Below are positions 10,729 through 19,146 of a stretch of DNA of 64,000 bases, piece by piece. Within the stretch, counting starts at the first letter, position 1. The number at the start of each line of letters is the position of its first letter. The notes below the pieces were generated by a model. The model was not told the origin of the DNA, ran no database searches, and was given only the letters and a program-made list of their open reading frames with translations. The position numbers were made by a program, and so were the translations under genes. This DNA comes from Symsagittifera roscoffensis (lineage: Eukaryota; Xenacoelomorpha; Acoela; Convolutidae). The stretch is from positions 32,366,318-32,430,317 of the forward strand of contig NC_087068.1 of NCBI RefSeq assembly GCF_963678635.1. Reading direction: 5' to 3'.

Positions 10729-11146
10729 ATGAGTTGGAACATTGGTTTTTCCAGAAATCTTGTTTTAAAGCTTCAAAATAAATTGGGACTTTTTCATATC
10801 GTCTAACACGAAAAGTCACTAACAGTTTTGGAATCTCAAAATTTACCAAAATTGCAAGATTTGGATACAGAATCACAAATTTCTCAATTTGAGTGGACTT
10901 TGCATAATGGAAGACGAAAAATTTTTCTAAGTTATCGTTCAGATATTAAAAAAAATAGATCTTATAGAGTATCGTAGAAAAGGAAAAACTTGGAAGAACA
11001 ATCAGAATTTTCAGTTGGAAAAAATAGAGTATGATAATTTGGTTGATTTTATCCCCTCAGTTTTGTCTTATGTAGAAACATTCAAAAAAACTTGTATCAT
11101 TATTGACGAATGCACTGTAGAAAATGAACGTTCAGAAATTGAATGA
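10729..11146 (+). pseudogene. Decayed unrecognised coding stretch, copy 1
   Basis: Several short open stretches in different frames look protein-like (QFEWTLHNGRRKIFLSYRSD, then RRKGKTWKNNQNF and CIIIDECTVENERSEIE) but no single frame spans them. I see an ATG at 10729, at least two frame changes, and an end overlapping the ATG of the next gene. The middle alternates basic and aromatic residues as in small nucleic-acid-binding proteins. The function is unknown. Confidence 0.35.
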
Positions 11147-11509
11147 AATTCTCAGAAATTTTGATTTGATAAAGCATGCCTTTTCATCAAATACAAAAAG
11201 AAAAAATTACTTTCTTTGCACCTGTATTGTTTTGGACCCAAACATAAATATGAAAGAAATGGACCAAAAATTTCCTTTTGGGGGTCTAATTGGATACGGG
11301 AATTCTTGTATGGATTACTTTTTTGCAAATTCAAAATTTTACATGATGCAGATGGATCTGTGAACTCTACTACTTATAAGGGACCTGGTTATTGTTATGT
11401 TTTACCTAGATTTCCAAGTTCTTGTTTTCTTGGTCACGTGACTGGATTAATCTTTTGTTCATATGTTAAAATTTTTGCTTCATCAGTATATGCATTGTTC
11501 GATTGTTAG
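11124..11509 (+). pseudogene. Unrecognised Cys-rich protein, copy 1 (19-bp deletion)
   Basis: Same gene as 14411-14815, but a 19-bp deletion near 11340 shifts the frame and ends the ORF at 11363. The deletion lies between near-identical aaaatttt words, as in slippage or microhomology joining. See copy 2 for the protein. Confidence 0.6.
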
Positions 11510-11548
11510 TTATTCTAACAGAAATTTTCAGCGAAAACAGTTACCATC

Positions 11549-12019
11549 ATGAGTCTAGTTATTTTGGATATTGAGTGTATTGAAAACAAAATAGTTAAAG
11601 AGTTAGGAGTTTATCAAAATGGACAAATTGTGGGATATTCCTTTCTTCCTCCCAAAAAATTCAAAGCTACATCTCAGTCTGCTTGGTGTACGAAGCATCT
11701 TCATAGAATCAATTGGAACAGTGGCCATGAAAAATATACTGAGCTTGAAAAAATATTGAAAAAACTAAAAGCTCCAGAAACGGAGTTTTTTGCAAAAGGT
11801 TATGAAAAATGTAAAATTCTGTCAGAAATTTTGGAAACAAAGGTTACAAACTTGGATGACTACGCATGTCCAAAAGTTCATAATTTGATTTTCAAAGATG
11901 AAGAATATGATTGGAGGTGTAGCAACTACCCATTTAGTCATGCAAATACTCTTCACTGTGCAGAAAGAAAAGCATTTGCATACGGAACATGGACTCGATG
12001 TTTTTTTAATAAATTGTAA
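11549..12019 (+). CDS. DEDD/RNase H-fold exonuclease-like protein, copy 1
   Basis: Identical in product to 14855-15325. The ATG follows ACCATC and the ORF gives 156 residues, unless the candidate intron at 12016-12092 is removed. See copy 2 for motifs. Confidence 0.55.
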   Translation: MSLVILDIECIENKIVKELGVYQNGQIVGYSFLPPKKFKATSQSAWCTKHLHRINWNSGHEKYTELEKILKKLKAPETEFFAKGYEKCKILSEILETKVTNLDDYACPKVHNLIFKDEEYDWRCSNYPFSHANTLHCAERKAFAYGTWTRCFFNKL

Positions 12020-12092
12020 ATTACCTTAATAATTTTGTATTATCGTGTTTTTGAAAATTAAATGTTAGTCATTATCAATTTTTTCATTCCAG
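12016..12092 (+). other. Candidate 77-nt intron, copy 1
   Basis: Donor GTAAAT overlaps the stop codon of the exonuclease-like ORF. The acceptor has a pyrimidine tract and ends TTTTTTCATTCCAG. Removal would keep frame and continue into the downstream small membrane-protein ORF. The donor context is weak. The same sequence is at 15322-15398. Confidence 0.3.
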
Positions 12093-12099
12093 AGTTGAG

Positions 12100-12330
12100 A
12101 TGGGTGATGAATGTGACAAGCAATTAAATTTAGGAAATTTTGTTTTTGATGAGGAGAATCATGAACGAAAATCTTGGAAGTTTTTGGACGTACGTGTAAT
12201 AGATCTCTTTTAGTGTTTATGTGCCAATTTTTTTGTCATAGTTTTAATACTAGCATGTGAAGAAACAACTGTTTGGGTAGCAATTTTATCAAGTACAGTC
12301 GGTTATATTTTACCTTCTCCAAAGCTATGA
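12100..12330 (+). pseudogene. Small membrane protein with in-frame TAG, copy 1
   Basis: Same as 15406-15636. The ATG at 12100 gives 37 codons to a TAG at 12211-12213. The frame then stays open through a hydrophobic segment to a TGA at 12328-12330 that overlaps the ATPase ATG (ATGA). Confidence 0.45.
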
Positions 12331-12518
12331 ATAAAATAATTTCTACCAAAGAACGAGTTTTTATTTCGCTAGTTGGACCGAGTGGATCTGGAAAATCACA
12401 TCTTATTTTTGAGTGGTTAAAAACTGGTATATTTCAACCAAAGTTTGACAAAATTTTTTATTTTTATCAATATTATCAACCTCTTTATGGACAAATGCAA
12501 AGAAAAAACCTTAAATAA
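12327..12518 (+). pseudogene. Packaging ATPase, truncated by the duplication (copy 1)
   Basis: The first 60-odd residues, including the Walker A motif GPSGSGKS, match the complete ATPase at 15633. The duplication junction at 12510 then replaces the rest and a TAA follows at once. It lacks Walker B and cannot be active. Confidence 0.9.
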
Positions 12519-12662
12519 AAACAACATTGACAAGATTTTTATTAACATATATTCAATTATTAATAGAAAATTCATACGCTCACTATTTACGGTACCAAAA
12601 CCATCAATAAAACAATCAACAATTTTCAACAAGTCGGTCTCATACTTTGAGTTTTGAACTTT

Positions 12663-13136
12663 TCAAATCCTTTCCAAAAAAGCTGATCCAAGAGTCTGAG
12701 TGGACGCAAGCTTCTGAGCAGAACTGAGATAATGTCTTTTGAATTTTTTTCGCAGCAGTCGTTTCTTTGCAACACTGGGTAATTTTTCCGGTATTCTACA
12801 TTTCAAATTGTGTTCGACTGCACGATTCAATTGATTGAAAACTTCACCTCTTGATGAAATAATATTGAAATAAAATCTGTATTTGTATAAAGTATATATA
12901 CAGTCAACAATTTGATAAGTGAAATGATATTTATCTAATCTTTGCAAAATCTGATCGAGCGATGATCCGATTAATACTAAGTGAAATTTGCAATTTTCCA
13001 CTGGGCAGAATGATGAATGGTTAGATACACAGTAGTCTTGGGTGACAATAAATTTTTCATAAAAGTTTTCTGAGACAGAGATAAAAAGAGATTTTGCATT
13101 GTAGTCCGAATAAAAAGTGGGATATGCTTGACACAT
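12663..13136 (-). CDS. Unrecognised Polinton protein (157 aa), copy 2
   Basis: Second copy of the minus-strand ORF at 9398-9871 with identical product: Cys/His cluster near residues 39-53, hydrophobic core and basic C-terminal tail. Both copies stayed open, which fits a recent duplication. The function is unknown. Confidence 0.55.
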   Translation of the reverse strand: MCQAYPTFYSDYNAKSLFISVSENFYEKFIVTQDYCVSNHSSFCPVENCKFHLVLIGSSLDQILQRLDKYHFTYQIVDCIYTLYKYRFYFNIISSRGEVFNQLNRAVEHNLKCRIPEKLPSVAKKRLLRKKFKRHYLSSAQKLASTQTLGSAFLERI

Positions 13137-13193
13137 AGCAGATGCCTTCACCGATTACTTGTTGAAAATGATTTTTATCTATATTGAATTGCT

Positions 13194-13325
13194 TATATAG
13201 TAGTTCCATCACCTACGCAATGTCCATATTTGGATCATCACTTACTCATTATTCCATATAAGGTAATAATACCTTATATGGATTGTACAGTGAGTCATCT
13301 AGATTTACTAATTTCTATAAATTTA
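13194..13325. promoter_or_regulatory. Divergent promoter with three CArG boxes and AP-1 site, copy 2
   Basis: Duplicate of 9929-10060: CArG boxes at 13224-13233, 13254-13263 and 13272-13281, and TGAGTCA at 13291-13297. An arthropod-type initiator word, ATCAGTTG, follows at about 13358. Confidence 0.6.
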
Positions 13326-13386
13326 CAAATATCATTATTTTGAAATATCTACTACTGATCAGTTGGTTCTGAATCTTAAATCAAAA

Positions 13387-13927
13387 ATGTATTCACGAAA
13401 AGATATCCTTCCCAACTATATTCAATTTGCTAAGAACCAAAAAAAGGATTGGGAGGTTTTCTTGGTCCCAAAAAGCCTACAACGGAAAAATTTACTTTGA
13501 ACCTTGCTTCCAATTGCTGAAGAAAAATGAATCTAGACAAATCGAAAAAACCCAGCAAGTCTATCTTGGTGAAAAAGAAGGGGAAAGGATATCAGCAATA
13601 CGGAATCATGTTATTCACAATGCTGAAAACCTTGGACTCGTTACTGTATTGGAACCCTATTCTGACAAAGACTCAACCATGGAGCAGGAACTTGCGAACT
13701 GTCATGCGGTGTATGACGTAGCAACATACAAGAAGAGAAGGGTGTGTGTCACAATCAAGAAGTACAGTGTGAACAAGCCACCCTACATTCAGATTCGACT
13801 CTTCACTGCAAAGGAGAACGAAGTCTTGAAGCAAGTTGCCTATATCAACTTTACTTTGAACGAATTCAAAGAACTTGCCCAAGTCTTGGGAGATTTTATG
13901 TTTGTTGAGAACTGTAATGTTCAATAA
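13387..13927 (+). pseudogene. PC4-like DNA-binding protein, frame-shifted, copy 2
   Basis: The conserved frame is open from 13427 to 13927 (166 codons) but has no ATG at its start. The nearest ATG (13387) reads a different frame that stops after 37 codons, so a single frame change near 13440-13500 is implied. The C-terminal 60 residues carry the PC4-like pattern: RRVCVTIKKYS strand, PYIQIRLFT strand, VAYINFTLNEF strand-turn, KELAQVL helix. PC4-type proteins bind single-stranded DNA, which would suit a protein-primed, strand-displacing replicon. This assignment is my inference from the pattern and needs a profile search. Confidence 0.45.
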
Positions 13928-14015
13928 TTTTGTGTTGAGTGATGTTAATATAGTAATGTGATTCAAATATTCATCTTCTTGAATCATTTTTTAAAACTTC
14001 TTTGAGCTGAGCAGT

Positions 14016-14433
14016 ATGAGTTGGAACATTGGTTTTTCCAGAAATCTTGTTTTAAAGCTTCAAAATAAATTGGGACTTTTTCATATCGTCTAACACGAAA
14101 AGTCACTAACAGTTTTGGAATCTCAAAATTTACCAAAATTGCAAGATTTGGATACAGAATCACAAATTTCTCAATTTGAGTGGACTTTGCATAATGGAAG
14201 ACGAAAAATTTTTCTAAGTTATCGTTCAGATATTAAAAAAAATAGATCTTATAGAGTATCGTAGAAAAGGAAAAACTTGGAAGAACAATCAGAATTTTCA
14301 GTTGGAAAAAAAAGAGTATGATAATTTGGTTGATTTTATCCCCTCAGTTTTGTCTTATGTAGAAACATTCAAAAAAACTTGTATCATTATTGACGAATGC
14401 ACTGTAGAAAATGAACGTTCAGAAATTGAATGA
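14016..14433 (+). pseudogene. Decayed unrecognised coding stretch, copy 2
   Basis: Same fragments as 10729-11146, with one substitution in the A-rich run near 14311. No continuous frame. The product is unknown. Confidence 0.35.
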
Positions 14434-14815
14434 AATTCTCAGAAATTTTGATTTGATAAAGCATGCCTTTTCATCAAATACAAAAAGAAAAAATTACTTT
14501 CTTTGCACCTGTATTGTTTTGGACCCAAACATAAATATGAAAGAAATGGACCAAAAATTTCCTTTTGGGGGTCTAATTGGATACGGGAATTCTTGTATGG
14601 ATTACTTTTTTGCAAATTCAAAATTTTTCAGACTTCATGCAATTTTACATGATGCAGATGGATCTGTGAACTCTACTACTTATAAGGGACCTGGTTATTG
14701 TTATGTTTTACCTAGATTTCCAAGTTCTTGTTTTCTTGGTCACGTGACTGGATTAATCTTTTGTTCATATGTTAAAATTTTTGCTTCATCAGTATATGCA
14801 TTGTTCGATTGTTAG
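14411..14815 (+). CDS. Unrecognised Cys-rich protein (134 aa), copy 2
   Basis: Intact ORF from an ATG overlapping the end of the previous coding stretch. A lysine/asparagine-rich N-terminus is followed by GGLIGYGNSCMDYFF, then FRLHAILHDADGSV, YKGPGYCYVLPR and a hydrophobic C-terminal half (SSCFLGHVTGLIFCSYVKIF). Glycines, cysteines and the HDADG and GPGYCYV blocks look conserved rather than random, but I cannot name the family. The HD and GPG words recall phospholipase A2, but their order is reversed relative to that fold, so I do not assign it. Confidence 0.55.
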   Translation: MNVQKLNEILRNFDLIKHAFSSNTKRKNYFLCTCIVLDPNINMKEMDQKFPFGGLIGYGNSCMDYFFANSKFFRLHAILHDADGSVNSTTYKGPGYCYVLPRFPSSCFLGHVTGLIFCSYVKIFASSVYALFDC

Positions 14816-14854
14816 TTATTCTAACAGAAATTTTCAGCGAAAACAGTTACCATC

Positions 14855-15325
14855 ATGAGTCTAGTTATTTTGGATATTGAGTGTATTGAAAACAAAATAG
14901 TTAAAGAGTTAGGAGTTTATCAAAATGGACAAATTGTGGGATATTCCTTTCTTCCTCCCAAAAAATTCAAAGCTACATCTCAGTCTGCTTGGTGTACGAA
15001 GCATCTTCATAGAATCAATTGGAACAGTGGCCATGAAAAATATACTGAGCTTGAAAAAATATTGAAAAAACTAAAAGCTCCAGAAACGGAGTTTTTTGCA
15101 AAAGGTTATGAAAAATGTAAAATTCTGTCAGAAATTTTGGAAACAAAGGTTACAAACTTGGATGACTACGCATGTCCAAAAGTTCATAATTTGATTTTCA
15201 AAGATGAAGAATATGATTGGAGGTGTAGCAACTACCCATTTAGTCATGCAAATACTCTTCACTGTGCAGAAAGAAAAGCATTTGCATACGGAACATGGAC
15301 TCGATGTTTTTTTAATAAATTGTAA
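14855..15325 (+). CDS. DEDD/RNase H-fold exonuclease-like protein, copy 2
   Basis: ORF of 156 residues. It starts MSLVILDIECIE, which looks like the exonuclease motif I (DxE) on a first beta strand, followed by KELGVYQNGQIVGYSFLPP, a paired-strand pattern typical of RNase H-fold nucleases. Later come a region with paired His/Cys, NLDDYACPKV (a plausible third acidic motif) and a conserved C-terminus HCAERKAFAYGTW. Overall it fits a DnaQ/DEDD-like protein, but catalytic residues beyond DxE are uncertain. A candidate intron donor overlaps its stop; splicing would fuse it to the next ORF. Confidence 0.5.
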   Translation: MSLVILDIECIENKIVKELGVYQNGQIVGYSFLPPKKFKATSQSAWCTKHLHRINWNSGHEKYTELEKILKKLKAPETEFFAKGYEKCKILSEILETKVTNLDDYACPKVHNLIFKDEEYDWRCSNYPFSHANTLHCAERKAFAYGTWTRCFFNKL

Positions 15326-15398
15326 ATTACCTTAATAATTTTGTATTATCGTGTTTTTGAAAATTAAATGTTAGTAATTATCAATTTTTTCATTCCAG
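15322..15398 (+). other. Candidate 77-nt intron, copy 2
   Basis: Donor GTAAAT at 15322 and acceptor TTCATTCCAG ending at 15398. Removal keeps the frame from the exonuclease-like ORF into 15406 onward. The acceptor is strong and the donor weak. Confidence 0.3.
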
Positions 15399-15405
15399 AG
15401 TTGAG

Positions 15406-15636
15406 ATGGGTGATGAATGTGACAAGCAATTAAATTTAGGAAATTTTGTTTTTGATGAGGAGAATCATGAACGAAAATCTTGGAAGTTTTTGGACGTACG
15501 TGTAATAGATCTCTTTTAGTGTTTATGTGCCAATTTTTTTGTCATAGTTTTAATACTAGCATGTGAAGAAACAACTGTTTGGGTAGCAATTTTATCAAGT
15601 ACAGTCGGTTATATTTTACCTTCTCCAAAGCTATGA
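15406..15636 (+). pseudogene. Small membrane protein with in-frame TAG, copy 2
   Basis: The ATG at 15406 opens a 37-codon acidic/basic segment ending in TAG (15517-15519). The same frame continues with a strongly hydrophobic stretch (ANFFVIVLILACEETTVWVA, then ILSSTVGYILPSPKL) to a TGA at 15634-15636. That TGA overlaps the ATPase start as ATGA, a layout typical of compact genes. The hydrophobic part could form one or two membrane helices. The single TAG makes it a probable pseudogene, or a readthrough product. The family is unnamed. Confidence 0.45.
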
Positions 15637-16499
15637 ATAAAATAATTTCTACCAAAGAACGAGTTTTTATTTCGCTAGTTGGACCGAGTGGATCTGGAAA
15701 ATCACATCTTATTTTTGAGTGGTTAAAAACTGGTATATTTCAACCAAAGTTTGACAAAATTTTTTATTTTTATCAATATTATCAACCTCTTTATGGACAA
15801 ATGCAAAGAAAAAACCTTAAGTTTATCCAAGGAGTTGACTTTGAACTGATTGAAAACCTTACCAATAATGGAACAAAATACCTGTTAATATTTGATGACT
15901 CTTGTGAAGAAATTTCAAATTCTAAGCAGTTTGTAAAAGTTGCTACTGCTGGAAGACACAGGGGACTGAATACAATATATATTAAGCATAACTTGTTTCA
16001 TCAAAGCAAATTGGGAAGAGATTTTGAGTTACAAAATACACATATAGTCCTTTTCAAGTCACCGAGAAATGTTTTACAAATCAATACATTAAGTCAACAA
16101 CTAGGTCTAGGATCACAATTGAAAGAGTGGTATCAAGATGCAACATCTACTCCTTATGGTCATTTACTCATTGATTTAACTCCAAAAACAGTTGATTCGC
16201 TAAGATATTGCTTAAACAGTGGTTCAGTTCCATCAAAGTATTATCTACCAGCAGGAACAGAAACTAAGTTTTTGGACGATGAGCATACAATACGTCTCTA
16301 TACTCCCAATATTCCAAACATTTTCCCAAAAACTTCAAAAACAATTCATCCTCCATTGTCCAAAAAGTTTCATTCAATTCCTCAGCGAATGTCTAGTAAA
16401 CTTACTACGAGGCGAGCTAAAGGATCTTCGAAAAGTAGACGTAGTAAAATATCGACGAGAAATATCAAAACTCACACGAAGAAGAACTTCACTGCATAA
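15633..16499 (+). CDS. Genome-packaging ATPase (FtsK/HerA superfamily)
   Basis: 288 residues from the ATG at 15633. Walker A GPSGSGKS at residues 17-24 and Walker B LLIFDDS with D88-D89 are both present, followed by the AGRHRGLNTIYIKHN segment (typical sensor/arginine region) and the length expected for Polinton packaging ATPases. The role is motor for loading DNA into the capsid. The last 45 residues are unusually Ser/Arg/Lys-rich; there a second gene is read in another frame, so this tail may be under dual constraint. Intact here, truncated in the upstream duplicate, absent from P2. Confidence 0.9.
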   Translation: MNKIISTKERVFISLVGPSGSGKSHLIFEWLKTGIFQPKFDKIFYFYQYYQPLYGQMQRKNLKFIQGVDFELIENLTNNGTKYLLIFDDSCEEISNSKQFVKVATAGRHRGLNTIYIKHNLFHQSKLGRDFELQNTHIVLFKSPRNVLQINTLSQQLGLGSQLKEWYQDATSTPYGHLLIDLTPKTVDSLRYCLNSGSVPSKYYLPAGTETKFLDDEHTIRLYTPNIPNIFPKTSKTIHPPLSKKFHSIPQRMSSKLTTRRAKGSSKSRRSKISTRNIKTHTKKNFTA

Positions 16500-16581
16500 A
16501 AGGAGAACTATTTTGAGCTCGCCAAAAGGCTTACAATTAATATCTGTTATCACTCCTTTTGTCATTAAACGATTGACGTAG
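16279..16581 (+). CDS. Small basic/hydrophobic Polinton protein overlapping the ATPase
   Basis: A different frame from the ATPase. The ATG at 16279 gives 100 residues. It contains FLSECLVNLLRGEL, then a basic helix (DLRKVDVVKYRREISKL), RRTSLHKRRTIL, and a hydrophobic end with Gly (GLQLISVITPFVI). This layout (short E-C-x-N-x-L-x-G helix, basic stretch, KRR, hydrophobic C-terminus) is what I recall for a small conserved Polinton protein next to the ATPase, possibly a membrane-active or core peptide. It overlaps the ATPase 3' end by 221 nt. P2 keeps only its last few bases. Confidence 0.55.
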   Translation: MSIQYVSILPIFQTFSQKLQKQFILHCPKSFIQFLSECLVNLLRGELKDLRKVDVVKYRREISKLTRRRTSLHKRRTILSSPKGLQLISVITPFVIKRLT

Positions 16582-16582
16582 T

Positions 16583-16994
16583 ATGGATCAGTTTGTTCTA
16601 ATTCCTTACTCAATTTATCAATCACAAAGCACACTTCCAAAAAAAAACAAAATTGGAACAAAATCAAGAAAAAGAGGAGATTGTACCAAAAAATTTTGAT
16701 TCTATTTACAGTGCTGTAAATGCAAAGTTGAAAACGAGTAACAATAAGCACCTTATTGATTTAATTTTGAACTCTCCTAGAATTAGACTAAGTCAGTCAG
16801 AAAATATCATATTAGATAATCGAGACACAAAAGAATCAATTGTAGACTTTGTGTGTGCTCTAAAACGAAAAAATACCGACTTTCCCGATATTTACTTTAC
16901 CATTTTGGAAGCAACTCAAATTCCACCTAAACTTGTTGCCAACAAGAATGCCAAAGCGAAAGACAGAGGAACTTGGATCCCTTTCAAAATCTGA
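16583..16994 (+). pseudogene. Unrecognised protein upstream of integrase (P1), frame broken in an A run
   Basis: The ATG at 16583 (MDQFVLIPYSIYQSQ) leads into an A run at 16639-16647. The long open frame after it (IVPKNFDSIYSAVNAKL ... to 16994) is one base out of phase. That product is hydrophilic with a helical middle (KHLIDLILNSPRIRLSQ) and no named domain. Its 3' end overlaps the integrase start in another frame. P2 shows the same two halves, shifted the other way. Confidence 0.5.
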
Positions 16995-17890
16995 AAAAGT
17001 AAGTCTGAACAGATTGTATTCTAGGGTTAGAGCTGCGTACGGTTCTGTGCGAAACTTGAGTAAAGCAAGCGGATTGTCAAAAAAGAAAGTAGAACAGTTT
17101 TTACAAACCAAGACATCGTATACAAAATTTGGTCCCCCAATGAGACGTTTTCGAAGGCTTCAAGCATTTTCAAAATATATAAATGAAATTTGGTGGATGG
17201 ATTTGGCATTTGTGGACAAACTAGCGAGTCAAAACAAGGGAGTCAAATATCTATTGGTTGCGGTTGATGTTTTTTCGCGATTTGTCAGAGTTCAAACAAT
17301 GAAAACTAAATATGCCAAAGACACTTTGCAAGCTTTCAAAAAAAATGATTTTTCCAAAAAACACTCCTGAAAAGCTTTGGGTTGATAAAGGAACGGAATA
17401 TGGAGGAATTTTCAAAAAATTTTGCAAGGAAAAAAGCATTGAAGTTTACTCGACCATGAGTGAAACAAAAGCTGCATTTGCAGAGAGAGCCATTCAATCA
17501 TTAAAACACATTATTTACCGCTACATAGAAGATCATGGTGAAAAATTCATTAACAAGTTGCCGCAATTTGTGTCTACAATGAATTGTCGCATCAATAGAT
17601 CTATTGGTAAATCACCAAGAGATGTCAAGAATACTGATTTCCTCTCAATTTTGTACAATAAACCTCTAACAAGGTATAAGAAACTAAAATTCAAAGTTGG
17701 AGACAGAGTGAGAATTTCAAAGAATGATATTCCGTTCCGAAAAGGATATAAACCACAATTTACAGATGAAGTTTTTGAAATTTCGGCAGTCTCTACAAAA
17801 AAGCTTCCAACATACATCATCAAAGATCTCGACAAAGAGGAAATTCTTGGAAAATTTTATGAAAAAGAGCTTAGAAAATGTTCTGATTAA
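16948..17890 (+). pseudogene. Retroviral-type integrase (DDE), P1, frame-shifted
   Basis: The product begins MPKRKTEELG. An N-terminal helical region leads to the rve core: first Asp in WWMDLAF (about residue 85), second in VDKGTEYGGIF, Glu in FAERAIQSL. The C-terminal part is an SH3-like strand region (KVGDRVRISKND ... PTYIIKDLDK). It inserts the element, making 6-bp duplications. The frame breaks at the A run 17338-17345 between the first and second Asp. The P2 copy is intact at this point, so the lesion is private to P1. Confidence 0.92.
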
Positions 17891-17920
17891 AGGTAAATCA
17901 TTTTTAAACTAAACTTTTAC

Positions 17921-17930
17921 CGATCAGTTG
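17921..17930 (+). promoter_or_regulatory. Initiator-like motif GATCAGTTG before the penton gene
   Basis: GATCAGTTG ends 3 bp before the penton ATG. It recurs at 28091 in P2 and at 10092 and 13357 upstream of the PC4-like genes. ATCAGTT matches the arthropod-type initiator (TCAGTY). If so, the mRNA leader is only a few bases. Confidence 0.4.
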
Positions 17931-17932
17931 TC

Positions 17933-18760
17933 ATGGATTCTTTCACTATTGAGTTGGTTTCCAACGCTTCTTTTAATTGTTATCCGAATAATAGTCTTAG
18001 TTCTTTTACAAATTTTCTACCTGAACAAATACATTTGAAAGGAGAATGGGAGGTTGCTATTTCAGAAATATCATACCCTTCTTTGTACCAAAATGTTACA
18101 GAGGGAAAGTTTACATTCATAGATGGAAGAGAAAGTTCTGAGGAGAAAAGAAAGATTGTACCGATGAACACTGAACCAGGATTGTATCCAAGTATTGTTG
18201 ATATAGTTGTAGCCATGAACAACAAAATTCGAGAACATCTAGGAGCTCAAGTTTTTGAATATAACGGAATCTATGTATCAGTAGATAAAATTACACAAAA
18301 AGTTGCTGTTCATTTACCTGAGAGTCAATCAGTGTTTATAATTCAGAGTGCTGATTTGAGCCACATTTTTGGTTGTGATTTAGAAGAAAATCAAACAGGG
18401 GTTATAATGAAAGGAAAAAGTCCATATTATCTTCAGTAATCTTACGACATTATAAGAATACATTCCCTAATGATATACAGTGATATTATAGAATATAACA
18501 TAGTTGGTGATACAAAAACTCCCTTATTGCGTTGTATTCCATTTATCTCCAAAGTGAAGAGTGGAGATATAATTTCTACGGGACAGTACATGAATTATCA
18601 ATCCTTTACAAATTTACTGTTTAAAGAGCTGTTGAAAAATTCTTTCCATAGTATCAAGATAGAACTAAGAGATAGTACAGGCGAAAAAATTCCTTTTGTG
18701 TCCGTAGAAATCACTCGAGTTGTTCTCTTGTTCCGCAAGATTTCGAAAAATCATTTTTGA
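17933..18760 (+). pseudogene. Penton (minor capsid) protein, P1, nonsense mutation
   Basis: Colinear with the intact 275-residue P2 gene at 28102-28929. A single TAA at 18437-18439 (TAT in P2) stops translation after 168 codons, with the remaining frame open to 18760. The N-terminus MDSFTIELVSNASFNCYPN and the block EWEVAISEISYPSLY are typical of the Polinton penton, a single jelly-roll protein at capsid vertices. Confidence 0.88.
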
Positions 18761-18777
18761 TTTAAACTTCATACTAA

Positions 18778-19146
18778 ATGGTTGCTCAAAATTCAGCTGA
18801 TTTCCTTATTTTTTGAGGACATGCCAGACAGCGTGGAAGAGATTTTGGAGCTCTTGCACAAACTCTTGGGAGAACTGCAATCCCCTTTATTAAAAAATAT
18901 ATAGTCCCAGCTGCGAAAAGAATTGGGGCAGATTTGTTTGAAATCGCTGCTCCAGAGATTGGGGAAGTTGTTAGTGGACGTAAAAAACTCAAAACATTTG
19001 CAAAAGATGTGGGAACAAAAACAGTTCGGAAACAATTGGGAGGTGGAAAAAAGAAATCTAAGCGTAGTACAGCTAGAACCAGATCCATTTCTCGAAAAAG
19101 TAGATCGAAAAACAGTCGCTCTCGCAAAGACATTTTGACAATATAA
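18778..19146 (+). pseudogene. Basic core-like virion protein, P1, with in-frame TGA
   Basis: The ATG at 18778 gives 12 codons to TGA (18814-18816). The same frame then continues to 19146 with GHARQRGRDFG, GRTAIPFIKKYIVPAAKRIG, FEIAAPEIGEVVSGRKKLKT, then a Lys/Arg/Ser tail (SRKSRSKNSRSRK). The amphipathic middle and basic tail resemble adenovirus pVI/pX-like minor virion proteins described in Polintons. There is no other in-frame Met before the conserved block. P2 has the same TGA. Confidence 0.65.

Larger units (their letters stand above)
9246..12510. repeat. Tandem duplication within P1, copy 1 (3265 bp)
   Basis: Repeated almost base for base at 12511-15816. The junction shares ttaaataaaa with the copy-1 start. 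Copy 1 differs by two short deletions, 22 bp near 10282 and 19 bp near 11340, plus a few substitutions. Those deletions account exactly for the 41-bp length difference. Copy 1 ends inside the ATPase gene, leaving a truncated ATPase. Confidence 0.9.
12511..15816. repeat. Tandem duplication within P1, copy 2 (3306 bp)
   Basis: Direct repeat of 9246-12510. This copy keeps the longer, open versions of the genes and runs on into the complete ATPase, so it appears to be the parental arrangement and copy 1 the altered one. Confidence 0.9.

Noticed and set aside
14600-14815. Phospholipase A2-like motif (HD and GPG words) in the 134-residue ORF
   Set aside because: The calcium-loop-like GPG comes after the HD, the reverse of the PLA2 order, and the HDxxY catalytic pattern is missing.
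18821-18904. Alternative 27-codon frame starting ATGCCAGACAGC inside the basic-protein gene, forming an amphipathic helix
   Set aside because: It is in another frame of a conserved coding block; the amphipathic pattern follows from the overlapping sequence.
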